Origin: Chitinophaga sp. 180180018-3 | GTDB taxonomy: Bacteria > Bacteroidota > Bacteroidia > Chitinophagales > Chitinophagaceae | Length of the DNA: 64,000 nucleotides | Assembly (NCBI RefSeq): GCF_037893185.1 | Contig: NZ_CP140772.1 | Span: 4,402,001-4,466,000 of the forward strand | Reading direction: 5' to 3' | In this document: positions 47,040 to 56,200 of the stretch, one piece after another | How positions within the stretch are numbered: the first letter of the stretch is position 1 | Layout of the letters: each line of letters opens with the position of its first letter | Notes under the pieces: generated by a model | What the model saw: only the letters and a program-made list of their open reading frames with translations | What the model was told of the DNA's origin: nothing | The model's database searches: none | Made by a program: the position numbers and the translations under genes

Positions 47040-48230
47040 CTAAGGTATAATGATCAGTTTTTTACCTTCTATGCGGTAATGAATCCTAGTCTCATCCAGA
47101 ATGCTCAAAAACTGGTTCAATGTTAGCCCCCTGTCAATGTCGCCGGAGAACCGTACAATGGGCATGTCTCCTTCAAATATGACATCTACGTCATACCAGC
47201 GTGATGCTTGCAGAAGTATAGAAGATAAATCCGCATCCTTAAAAGAAAAATAGCCGTTCTTCCATGATAAAACCTGTTCGACATTTACATGTTTTTGCAG
47301 GTGCAAACCGCCATCTTTGTCCAAATGAACCCCTTCTCCAGGTTTTAATAAAACAGTAGTGGAATTGGCTTTGACCGATACAGCCCCTTCGACAAGGGTG
47401 GCTCTGGGTATGGCTTCATCTGAATAAACGTTGATATTGAATTTAGTCCCTAGCACCCGTACTTCCATATCCCCTGCTGAAACCAGAAATGGTCGATTGT
47501 ATTCTTTAGCCACTTCAAAATACGCCTCGCCAGTAATGGATACCTTTTTTTTATCAGAAAAAACCACAGGATAGACTATGGAACTTCCAGCATTTAGCCA
47601 TACACGAGTTCCATCAGCTAATTGCATGTCAATGACCTTACTACCTTTCGGATTTGACAACGTATTATAGCCATTTGTTCCGGACAGAGCACCATCTCCC
47701 CTCTTTTTCTCGTACGCAATATGACCATCACTCAGCTTTATCAATTGCATGCTACCTTGGGTGACAATGGTGCCATTATTGGCACTATCGAGGTATATCT
47801 TTTGGCCATTTGCCAAAGTAATCATCGCTTTGTTGATTGCAGGAGATTTTATTTCATTAGGACTCTTAACCACAAAATTTTTGTGTTGCTTTGAGCCGAT
47901 GGTAGAAAATAACCAATAAAACATCCCAACGAGTATAATCACTGCGGCAGCAGCAGCCCTCGTCCACCAACGCCAATGGAACGAAGCCTTGAGAGACAAC
48001 GACGGCCCCTTGTTGCCTACAATTATTTTATTAAACATGCTGTCCCAATCTATCTTATCATAGACGTTGTCAGGCTTGTAATTTGACCAAAACTTTCGGA
48101 CGTATTCCTTAAGTTCTGAATCTTCCTCTGCATCAGCCATCCAAGTCATAAGCTCCTGCTCCTCTCCAGTCGAGGCAGTTCCGGAAGTATAGGCTTCCAG
48201 CAAGTAGAATATCCGTTCATTGAACTGCAT
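47040..48230 (-). CDS. FecR-family anti-sigma regulator
   Basis: 396 residues: anti-sigma N-terminal region (1-85, with LLEAYTSGTASTGEEQELMTW), one membrane segment (about 92-110, AAAAAVIILVGMFYWLF), the periplasmic FecR domain (LADGTRVWLNAGSSIVYP, ITGEAYFEVAKEY, MEVRVLGTKFNINVY) and a DUF4974/STN-like C-terminus (LSWKNGYFSFKDADLSSIL). It sits between the sigma gene (124 bp away) and SusC (133 bp). It gates the sigma factor according to the STN-SusC signal. Confidence 0.95.
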   Translation of the reverse strand: MQFNERIFYLLEAYTSGTASTGEEQELMTWMADAEEDSELKEYVRKFWSNYKPDNVYDKIDWDSMFNKIIVGNKGPSLSLKASFHWRWWTRAAAAAVIILVGMFYWLFSTIGSKQHKNFVVKSPNEIKSPAINKAMITLANGQKIYLDSANNGTIVTQGSMQLIKLSDGHIAYEKKRGDGALSGTNGYNTLSNPKGSKVIDMQLADGTRVWLNAGSSIVYPVVFSDKKKVSITGEAYFEVAKEYNRPFLVSAGDMEVRVLGTKFNINVYSDEAIPRATLVEGAVSVKANSTTVLLKPGEGVHLDKDGGLHLQKHVNVEQVLSWKNGYFSFKDADLSSILLQASRWYDVDVIFEGDMPIVRFSGDIDRGLTLNQFLSILDETRIHYRIEGKKLIIIP

Positions 48231-48354
48231 AATTCACTAGTTTGTTAAAAATAACAAGTTCTACCCGCAGCTTAATCCCTGGTCTTAAGACAGATACTCG
48301 AACAATTCATTTGTACTACCCAACTTGAAAATAAAATTTTAAGCGGCGCTGTTT

Positions 48355-48939
48355 TTAATCCAATAACGATGCTAACATAATGTAAATCAATATAGAATGG
48401 CTTAAATAGGATTTAACGGACTTCATAGCGTCGGCAAGATGATTTTTGACTGTGTGCGGTGAAATATTAAGCTGTTCTGCAATTTGTTCGCGGCTGAACC
48501 CATCTTGTTTGCTAAGCCTAAATACCTGTTGCTGCTGAGCTGGTAATCGGGATATAGCTTCCTCGATTAGTCGTTCACCTTCGCGCGCCAGAACAGTCTC
48601 GTCAGTGATACTTTGAAAACTGGGCGCCTCGGCCACCATTTTCAATAGGTTCCTGTCCAAAGCGGCTCTTTTGTAGTGGCGAAATACTTGCCGGTAAAGC
48701 GATGTAAAAAAATAAGAATCTGGGTTAGTAATTTCCGGAAGAGAGGCTCTATTTTGCCATATCTTGAGAAAAATCTCTTGTACCATATCCTCCGCTAAAG
48801 CTTCGGATCTCGTCATTTTTAGCACCACCGCATAAAAACGATTTCGGTACTTATCAAAAAAGATACGGAAAGCCTTTTCGTCCCCTTCCGCGATGCGAAC
48901 CAAAAGTTCGTGGTTATGATATGTTGTCCTTTGTTCCAA
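48355..48939 (-). CDS. ECF-family RNA polymerase sigma factor
   Basis: 194 residues with region 2 (RIFFDKYRNRFYAVVLKMTR, EDMVQEIFLKIW) and region 4 (LPAQQQQVFRLSKQDGFSREQ, LNISPHTVKNHLADAM) both intact. It should activate the FecR, SusC, SusD, protease, M16 and TlpA genes on the same strand. The upstream 110-290 bases form the right copy of a diverged direct repeat shared with 34400-34570, which has no sigma gene. Confidence 0.95.
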   Translation of the reverse strand: MEQRTTYHNHELLVRIAEGDEKAFRIFFDKYRNRFYAVVLKMTRSEALAEDMVQEIFLKIWQNRASLPEITNPDSYFFTSLYRQVFRHYKRAALDRNLLKMVAEAPSFQSITDETVLAREGERLIEEAISRLPAQQQQVFRLSKQDGFSREQIAEQLNISPHTVKNHLADAMKSVKSYLSHSILIYIMLASLLD

Positions 48940-49047
48940 TGCTTAGGGTGGAAAAGTAACAAAAAATAGAATTTTAGGCAAAAAGAATTGGATGGTACTC
49001 TTTTGTAAACGCCTTCAATCATCTGTCATGAGTCTGAATAAATTTTA

Positions 49048-49229
49048 TATGTGTGTTGTTTAATGAACAAGTTGACGTTCATCAGCAATGAACAGCATTC
49101 GTCATTTTATCTCTCGAAAATTAAATGAACCTGTTATTTTCGCTTGTCTTGTCCATAAGACTTTTCGAAATGGTTGGTTCCAAGAACAATAATTTCCCTA
49201 TGAACGGGTTGCAAAAATGGCCTGCTACT
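49048..49229 (+). repeat. Diverged direct repeat, right copy
   Basis: This copy of the element at 34400-34570 begins at TATGTGTGTT and ends at GGCCTGCTACT. It lies in the 5' region of the minus-strand ECF sigma gene, so it may contain the promoter and leader of that operon. Repeat and divergence were judged by eye, with conserved blocks of 12-20 bases. Confidence 0.8.
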
Positions 49230-49378
49230 ATTTTTAACTAGTTTGTAGTTCAATTTTCAGTAGGAATGTTTGTAGATATAGCAAAATAGCCTGCATTCAT
49301 CATTTGGACTGCTTTATATATAACTCTAAGAAAGTCTGATTTCTTTGTTAGTTCATGGTACATTTTTTAACCCAAGCC

Positions 49379-49618
49379 AATGAAAAATGAAACCCAAACA
49401 CTATTTATCTCCTACTTTTTCGTGTTGGTATTGTCTCTTTTATTTCTTGCAGGAAAGGCGAGCGCAATCATGAAGTCATTGCTGCAAATGATATCGGGAA
49501 AATCAAAGCATCTTTCTCGGAATAGCAAATTGGGCAAAGACCTATGAACAAGTATAATGAATCATTAGAATTAATTTTAAAAGTTGATTTGGATAGCATC
49601 AAAAGAGAAAGTGTGTAA
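49379..49618 (+). pseudogene. Decayed small lipoprotein gene
   Basis: One frame gives MKNETQTLFISYFFVLVLSL, a signal-like start. A neighbouring frame continues with a lipobox-like SFISCRKGERNHEV and stops within 30 codons; a third piece (MNKYNESLELILKVDLDSIK) follows. The pieces fit one lipoprotein gene broken by a frameshift and a stop, but none is long enough to name a family. It lies between the repeat and the orphan gene at 49789. Confidence 0.35.
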
Positions 49619-49788
49619 ACGATACTCTTTCTAATTATTATATTTCAATATATCCTAGACTTTGGTCTAATATATTCTGTACAGTCAGTAATTCTAAGGG
49701 TATATACCCCATGTTAAAACTAATTTTCTATGAGGTTACTAATATATTATTGGTTATTATTACTTAGCAAAAAACAATTTAACAGGAA

Positions 49789-50307
49789 ATGGATCAGGAA
49801 GAGTATAAGGAAAACTATACCCATAGGCAGAGATTAAAACTAGTTGAAGTATCTGGAATTATTATTTATCCCGACGATTCAGGGATTCCTCAAGATGTGA
49901 TCATTATTCCGTACAAAGCGCAAAACGGAGATCAGCTTCGAGGTGTGATTGTTTCCGCCCTCCGGTCCCTACTGGAAAAATCTGAAAAGGGAATCTTCAC
50001 GTATTTTCAAAATATACGATGGATAGATACGAATCTCGAAGACAGTTTAAAAAAATGGCAGTTTCTGAAGGGGTCTTTCATAGGCGTACATTACTGGGAG
50101 TATCCCACAGTTAGAATTGGCTACGGGATAATCGCTTTTGATCAAACATTTATTGATATGGAACCCATAGAGCCAGAGGAATGCAGAGTTCTTAATATTG
50201 AAATTGATAAAACGAAATATGAATTCGAAGTAATTGAATTTCCCAGAGAACTGGGAATTCCTAAACTTTTTAAAGGTATCAATTTGGAATATACCAACGT
50301 TGAGTAA
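49789..50307 (+). CDS. Orphan hypothetical cytoplasmic protein
   Basis: 172 residues, acidic, with no signal peptide, membrane segment or recognised domain. The sequence is alpha/beta (LVEVSGIIIYPDDSGIPQDV, SALRSLLEKSEKGIFTYFQN, SFIGVHYWEYPTVRIGYG). Size and acidity resemble cytoplasmic immunity-type proteins, but there is no toxin partner nearby and I do not assign that function. The preceding 170 bases are very AT-rich. It is the only intact gene between the protease module and tRNA-Lys. Confidence 0.55.
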   Translation: MDQEEYKENYTHRQRLKLVEVSGIIIYPDDSGIPQDVIIIPYKAQNGDQLRGVIVSALRSLLEKSEKGIFTYFQNIRWIDTNLEDSLKKWQFLKGSFIGVHYWEYPTVRIGYGIIAFDQTFIDMEPIEPEECRVLNIEIDKTKYEFEVIEFPRELGIPKLFKGINLEYTNVE

Positions 50308-50484
50308 ATAGCCAGTACAATCAATCATCAAAATGTTGGCAATAAACTATATCCCTTAATCTTTAATCACTCAACAGTATTGAGGTAAGTTAACTTCAAT
50401 GCAGATGTTTCGTATATTAGTAAAAGCTGATTAACCTGTATAAAGTAAGGGAAAGAAATCGGGGCTATACAAAAGGAACTCAAC

Positions 50485-50517
50485 TAAAAAACAAAACCCC
50501 GCGACTAGCGCGAGGTT
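50485..50517 (-). terminator. Intrinsic terminator of the tRNA-Lys transcript
   Basis: Read on the minus strand, AAACCTCGCG, loop CTAG, then TCGCGGGGTTTTGTTTTTT: a GC-rich stem with one G-U and a T-rich tail. It lies 13 bp past the tRNA 3' end, so it is the tRNA's own terminator. Confidence 0.85.
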
Positions 50518-50530
50518 TGAAAGTTGCTTG

Positions 50531-50603
50531 TGATCCCGCTGGGACTCGAACCCAGGGCCCATACATTAAAAGTGTATTGCTCTACCAACTGAGCTACGGA
50601 ATC
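50531..50603 (-). tRNA. tRNA-Lys (anticodon UUU)
   Basis: 73 bases fold as a cloverleaf: acceptor GATTCCG/CGGGATC with one G-U and discriminator A, D stem GCTC/GAGC, anticodon stem ATACA/TGTAT around the loop CTTTTAA (anticodon TTT), variable GGGCC and T arm CTGGG TTCGAGT CCCAG. CCA is not encoded. The 3' end faces the 34-50 kb module. Confidence 0.97.
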
Positions 50604-50707
50604 CTTTGCTGTAAAGCGGTTGCAAAAATAGTAATAAAATCTTTCCAGCCAAATTTTTCTTTAAAAATTCCGTTAACCCACATCCATCCCACATTCCACT
50701 CATTTTA

Positions 50708-50740
50708 TTGATTACAATTGTATCAACTATCCTATTTTTG
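50708..50740 (+). promoter_or_regulatory. Bacteroidota-type promoter of the SDR gene
   Basis: A perfect -7 box TATTTTTG (TAnnTTTG) at 50733-50740 and a TTG at 50708-50710, spacing 22, precede the SDR start by 18 bases. Confidence 0.6.
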
Positions 50741-50758
50741 TAACGCTAAATTATACCC

Positions 50759-51565
50759 ATGAATTTTCAAAACAAATCAGTTGTCATCACCGGCGGTACC
50801 TCCGGTATCGGTAAAGCACTCGCTGTGGAATTTCTTGCACTCGGCGCCAATGTGGCCGTCTGCGGCAGAAAACAACCCGCCCTCGATGCCATGCAAAACG
50901 AACTGAATAATAAACGTCTCTTTACTTTTGTAGCTGATGTAAGCGTCGAAGCCGACTGCAAATCATTCATCGAAAGCACCATTGCTACATTCGGTAAAAT
51001 AGATATACTCATCAACAACGCAGGTATCTCCATGCGGGCCATGTTCAGAGATCTCAATGTGGATGTACTGAAATCTCTGATGGATATCAATTTCTGGGGA
51101 ACAGTGTATTGCACTAAATATGCTTACCCTTCTATCCTTGCTAATAAAGGCACTATTGTAGGTGTTTCCTCTATCGCCGGATACAGAGGCCTGCCTGCCC
51201 GCACCGGCTACTCTGCTTCCAAATTCGCCATGCAGGGCTTCCTCGAAGCATTGCGCACCGAAAACCTGCACGCCGGCGTAAACGTCATGTGGGTCTGCCC
51301 CGGATTCACGGCATCGAATATACGTAATACGGCACTCAACCCCCAGGGCCAGGCCCAGAGCGAAACTCCGCTCGACGAAGGTAAGCTCATGAGCGCCGAA
51401 GCAGTAGCGAATGCTATTGCCAAAGCCATCTTCAAACGCAAACGTACACTCGTGCTCACCGGTCAGGGAAAACTCACCGTGTTACTCAGCAAACTCGCAC
51501 CCGGCCTGCTCGACAAACTCGTTTATAACCACTTCAAAAAAGAACCCGGCTCGCCGCTTCAATAA
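50759..51565 (+). CDS. Short-chain dehydrogenase/reductase (SDR)
   Basis: 268 residues, a classical SDR with Rossmann motif TGGTSGIG at residues 11-18, NNAG at 86-89, catalytic Ser138 and the YSASK motif with Tyr151 and Lys155. The glycine pattern and the CGRKQ segment suggest NADP(H) preference. It reduces or oxidises an alcohol or ketone; the substrate cannot be read. The extended C-terminus (LVLTGQGKLTVLLSKLAPGLLDKL) is like membrane-near SDRs of lipid metabolism. The gene is monocistronic, with its own promoter. Confidence 0.93.
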   Translation: MNFQNKSVVITGGTSGIGKALAVEFLALGANVAVCGRKQPALDAMQNELNNKRLFTFVADVSVEADCKSFIESTIATFGKIDILINNAGISMRAMFRDLNVDVLKSLMDINFWGTVYCTKYAYPSILANKGTIVGVSSIAGYRGLPARTGYSASKFAMQGFLEALRTENLHAGVNVMWVCPGFTASNIRNTALNPQGQAQSETPLDEGKLMSAEAVANAIAKAIFKRKRTLVLTGQGKLTVLLSKLAPGLLDKLVYNHFKKEPGSPLQ

Positions 51566-51798
51566 ACAGAAACGCTAGCCGTTAACGTTAGTGTGAAAAA
51601 AAACGGCACAAAAAATGATCACAAGCTGTTTTTTGTCTTTCTTTGCAATTAGTTTAGCTCATTACCCCCATGGCACCTTTTTTGAAGAACTGCGCACATT
51701 TTATTTTGCTATTCTGAAAAACTGTACCCGGGCTGAGTTGTAAAAGCAGGTTGGTGTAACGGTTTCGAACACTGGGATTTGGATTTAGATTATCTGGC

Positions 51799-52626
51799 AT
51801 GTCCATTATAACATTAACATCAGACATAGGAATGCAGGACTACCTGGTAGGGGCCATCAAAGGGCAACTCTGGCAATACTGCCCGGAATGTCATGTTACG
51901 GACATCTCTCATCATATCAGTCCCTTTAACCTCCCACAGGCAACCTACATCTGCAAAAGCGCCTTCGCCTATTTCCCGCTGGGCACTTTCCATTTTGTAC
52001 TGATCAACCTGTTCGATAAACGCCCCGATCATGTGCTCGTGGCTGAACATAACGGCCAGTACATCGGCTGCGCCGATAACGGACTGCTAACCATGATCGC
52101 CGGTGGCATGCCGGAGAAAGTGATCAAACTCCCCCTGCCTGCCGACGCACCTAAAAATACTTTTACCATCATCCAATTGCTCGCTACCGCTGCCAGGGAG
52201 CTGAGCCGCGGCAAAGCACTCGGTGAACTCGGCCCCATGACCCAGCAGATACAGGTAAAACATAACCTGCAGCCACTCGTGGGCGACGATTTCATCGAAG
52301 GGCAGATCATTCATATCGACAGCTTCGAAAATGTAGTGGTGAACATCACCCGGCAGCAATTCTATCAGCAATGCAGGAACCGGCAATTCCGGATCTTCTT
52401 CCGCCGCGATGAAGTGATCAGCCAGATCAGTGAAACCTATGCCGATGTTCCGGAAGGCACCAAACTGGCCCTGTTCAATGCCGCCGGATACCTCGAAATC
52501 GCCATCAATAAAGGCAATGCCGCCGGCCTCTTCGGCCTGCAGGGCTTCCGCCGCGAGCAACTCACGCAGCCCGCCGGCTACCAGCAACTCTCCTATTATC
52601 AAACTGTAAGAATCATATTCCAATGA
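51799..52626 (+). CDS. SAM hydroxide adenosyltransferase (DUF62 family)
   Basis: 275 residues. The N-terminus carries the family signature LTSDIGMQDYLVGAIKG (with Asp9), and an IINLFD/YIGCADNG segment (NGLLT near 95) completes the SAM-binding trimer interface. The C-terminal domain (about 165-270) has IEGQIIHIDSFENVVVNI, typical of the fluorinase/chlorinase/duf-62 superfamily. Most members hydrolyse S-adenosylmethionine to adenosine and methionine with water; halogenase residues are not apparent. The stop overlaps the next start by four bases (ATGA). Confidence 0.9.
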   Translation: MSIITLTSDIGMQDYLVGAIKGQLWQYCPECHVTDISHHISPFNLPQATYICKSAFAYFPLGTFHFVLINLFDKRPDHVLVAEHNGQYIGCADNGLLTMIAGGMPEKVIKLPLPADAPKNTFTIIQLLATAARELSRGKALGELGPMTQQIQVKHNLQPLVGDDFIEGQIIHIDSFENVVVNITRQQFYQQCRNRQFRIFFRRDEVISQISETYADVPEGTKLALFNAAGYLEIAINKGNAAGLFGLQGFRREQLTQPAGYQQLSYYQTVRIIFQ

Positions 52627-52919
52627 TCAACCGGATAGTAAAAATGGAATTCGCACCCGACAAGGTACCTGTCTTCCGTCACCTCTTCCACCAACAACAA
52701 TCCCTCATCCGGAATTTCCCCGGCTGCCTCCATCTCGAACTCTGGGAAAATACAGCAACACCCCATATCCTCTTCACCTTCAGCCAGTGGGAATCCGAAG
52801 CCGCCCTCGAATCCTACCGGAATTCCTCCCTCTTCCACGAAACCTGGGCCGCCACTAAAGTCCTGTTCAACGCCAAACCCCAGGCCTGGAGCTGCCAGCC
52901 GATAGTAATAAGTCGCTAG
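52623..52919 (+). CDS. ABM-domain protein (antibiotic biosynthesis monooxygenase-like)
   Basis: 98 residues, one ABM dimeric alpha/beta barrel domain: MINRIVKMEFAPDKV, then PGCLHLELWENTATPHI, FTFSQWESEAALESYRNSS and LFHETWAA. Such proteins act as quinol monooxygenases or heme-degrading or binding proteins, and many are of unknown role. It is translationally coupled to the SAM hydroxide adenosyltransferase by a four-base overlap, so the two are co-expressed. A shared pathway is possible but not evident. Confidence 0.85.
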   Translation: MINRIVKMEFAPDKVPVFRHLFHQQQSLIRNFPGCLHLELWENTATPHILFTFSQWESEAALESYRNSSLFHETWAATKVLFNAKPQAWSCQPIVISR

Positions 52920-53208
52920 CAAAATCATATTACAGGCCCCGAATATATTAATTAAATAAATAATTTAAATTTCTTCCTGAAAACCATCTCTTTTAACCAT
53001 CTTCCTCTCCCGATTATTAATTCTTAATTACTTTCTAATCCTTTATCAGCCTGTTCCCGGCAATTCCTGCTGCTTCATTCCCAATTCTTATTTCCTCCCA
53101 AATCCTTTCTATCAAAGGGATTACACCGATTTCAATAGTTAACAATTAAAAAGATATTTACAAAAAGTTAAAACTGTTCGTCAGATTAGCATAATTTGCC
53201 GTTTTTTA
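52920..53208. other. Intergenic upstream of DUF2723 gene, no gene seen
   Basis: Very AT-rich with many T and C tracts. No coding frame, RNA gene or terminator was recognised apart from the promoter element that follows. Confidence 0.5.
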
Positions 53209-53216
53209 TATTTTTG
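53209..53216 (+). promoter_or_regulatory. Bacteroidota-type -7 promoter box
   Basis: TATTTTTG matches TAnnTTTG exactly and lies 20 bases before the ATG of the DUF2723 gene. The -33 partner is unclear, with no TTTG at the normal distance. Confidence 0.45.
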
Positions 53217-53236
53217 TCGGACCTTAAAACAACCTT

Positions 53237-56200
53237 ATGAATTTCAAAAGGACCAACAACCTGGTCGGCTGGGTCATCTGCATCATTGCCTGCTTTGTCT
53301 ACATTAAAACAATGGAAGCTACAGGTAGCTTGTGGGACTGCGGCGAGTTTATTTCAAGTGCTTATAAAGTACAGATTCCTCACCCGCCCGGGGCACCTTT
53401 GTTTGTGTTGCTTGGAAGATTGTTTAGTATGTTCCTTAAACCTTCCCAGGCCGCATTAGGAGTAAATACCATGACGGCCCTGGCCAGTGGTTTTACTATC
53501 CTGTTCCTGTTCTGGACCATTACCCACTTCGCCCGTCGCCTCATGGTAAAACCAGGCGAAGAAATTTCCCGCGAAAAAATGATCGCTATTATGGGCGCCG
53601 GCATTGTTGGTGCACTGGCCTATACTTTTTCCGATTCATTCTGGTTCTCCGCAGTGGAAGGCGAGGTATATGGTATGTCCTCTTTCTTTACCGCCATCGT
53701 TTTCTGGGCCATCCTCAAATGGGAACATGAAGCCGATGAACCATACTCCGACCGCTGGATCGTGCTGATCGGCTACCTGCTGGGCCTCTCCATCGGCGTT
53801 CACCTCCTGAACCTCCTGACCATCCCGGCTATGGTGATGGTATACTACTTCAGACGTTATAAAGTTACCGGCTGGGGCACCTTCTGGGCCTTCATGATGG
53901 GCTGTGCCATCACCGGTATCGTGCAGAAATATTTCATACAGGATACGGTGAAAGCTTCCGGCTATATGGATGTTTTCTTCGTAAACTCGCTCGGTATGGG
54001 CTTCTTCACAGGGTTCCTCTTCTATTTCGCCCTGATCGTAGCCATCCTCTTCATTGGTTACAGAAAACCGAAGTTCAGTATCTATGCCCCACTCATCGTT
54101 ATCGCTACGATCATCATCGTACCGGCTTTCAATGATCCCGGCACCGGCACTATCTTCTTTAAATTCGTGCTGGCCGCATTCTTTGTGGCGATCCCCTGGA
54201 TACTGAAAGCAATAGGTGTGAAATTCAATCAGAGCAAAGCGGTGCACTTCAGCCGGCTCACGATCATGTTCCTCCTGTTTATGCTCCTCGGCTACTCCAC
54301 TTATATTACTACCATGGTACGCTCTACTGCCAACCCTTCGGTAGATATGTATAATGTAGATAACCCGATCTCTCTGGTAGGTTATCTCGGCCGTGAACAG
54401 TATGGCGATTTCCCGCTCATTTATGGCCAGGTATTCACTGCCCGTCCTACTGAATACAAGGAAGGCGCTAATATCTACGCCCGCGGCGCTAAGAAATATG
54501 AAGTATCCGGCAAAAAAATGGATCCTGTGTACGCTCCTGATGATATGATGCTGTTCCCCCGTGTATGGGATGGCAGCAACGATCAGGGCCACGCCGATTT
54601 CTACCGCTCCTGGCTGGGCCTCCAGCAGGGCGAAAAACCCGGCTTTGGCGATAACATCAAATTCTTCCTGCAATACCAGGTGAACTTCATGTATATCCGC
54701 TACTTCATGTGGAACTTCGTAGGTAAACAAAATGATACCCAGGGTTATGGTAACGTACGTGATGGTAACTGGATCTCCGGTATTTCGTTTATCGATAACT
54801 TCTTCTATGGCGATCAGTCACTCATGCCCGATAGCCTGAAAGACAATAAAGGACACAATACCATGTTCTTCCTCCCGGCTATCCTCGGTTTGCTGGGCTT
54901 CTTCTTCCAGTATAACCATCACCGTAAGGATACCCTGGTAGTATCACTGTTGTTCTTCTTTACCGGCTTTGCCATCATTTTGTACCTGAACCAGGCCGGC
55001 AACCAGCCACGTGAACGTGACTACGCTTATGTAGGCTCCTTCTACGCGTATGCTGTCTGGATTGGCCTCGGAGTACTGTCTGTATACAACTTCCTGAAAA
55101 AGAAAACGAAGAGCGCCCTCTCCCCGGCTCTCGCTACCGGTATCTGCCTGCTGGCCGTGCCTGTACTGATGGGCTTCCAGGAATGGGACGACCACGATCG
55201 CTCTACTAAATATGTTGCCAGAGATGTTGCAAAAGATTACCTGGAGTCCTGTCAGAAAAATGCCATCCTGTTCACCGTCGGCGATAACGATACTTACCCG
55301 CTCTGGTATGCTCAGGAAGTGGAAGGCATCCGCCCGGATATCAGAGTGATCAACCTGAGCCTCCTCGGGGTTGATTGGTACATCGATCAGGCACGCAGAG
55401 CTGTGAATGAAAGTCCTGCTATTCCGATGACCTGGTCGGCCGATAAATACAAAGGTGAAACCCGTAACTACATCCGCTTCTTCGATCCGGGAAATATTCC
55501 TGCTGATAAATACTTTAACCTGAAGGAAATCATGAACTTCATGGGTAGCGATGATGCCAACAGCAAAATAACTACCCAGGATGGCGGTAACGAAAACTTC
55601 CTGCCAACCCGCCAGCTGTTCATTCCGGTAGATAAAGCCGAAGTAGTGAAATATGGTGTGGTAAATACGAAAGACACCGCCCGCATCCTTGCCTCTGTGC
55701 CATTTAAAGTAAGCAAGAACTTCCTGCTGAAAAACGACCTCGCGGTATATGATATCATTGCTGCCAATAACTGGAAACGGCCTATCTATTTTACCAGCCC
55801 AACCGATCTTGGCCTCAACGATTACCTGCAAACCGATGGCCTGGCTTACCACCTGGTACCGCTGGAAAAACAAACCACCCAGGATCCGCTGGGCATGGAT
55901 ATCAACGCCAACGTAAACGCCATGTATGATAACCTCATGCACAAGTTCGAATTCGGTGGCGCTCAAACCAAAGGCACTTACTTCGATGAGCCTAACAGGA
56001 AAATGGTGATGTACCTCCGTCAGGCATTCACTAAACTGTCTATCGCTATGGTACAGGAAGGAAAAGCCAAAGACAGCGCCCTGAATGTACTGAAGTATAT
56101 GGATAAGAACATACTGGAAACTAACTTCCCATATGCGATGACCAGTCCGGGTAACATGCACAACTATACCTCCATTCAAACCATCTACGCCTATTACATG

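Noticed and set aside
50517..50711. Small plus-strand frame over the tRNA region
   Set aside because: It runs through the antisense of tRNA-Lys and its terminator, so it is not a gene.
53636..54730. 364-codon minus-strand open frame
   Set aside because: It lies wholly antisense to the clearly recognised DUF2723 gene and has a low-complexity, His/Glu-rich translation typical of a shadow frame.
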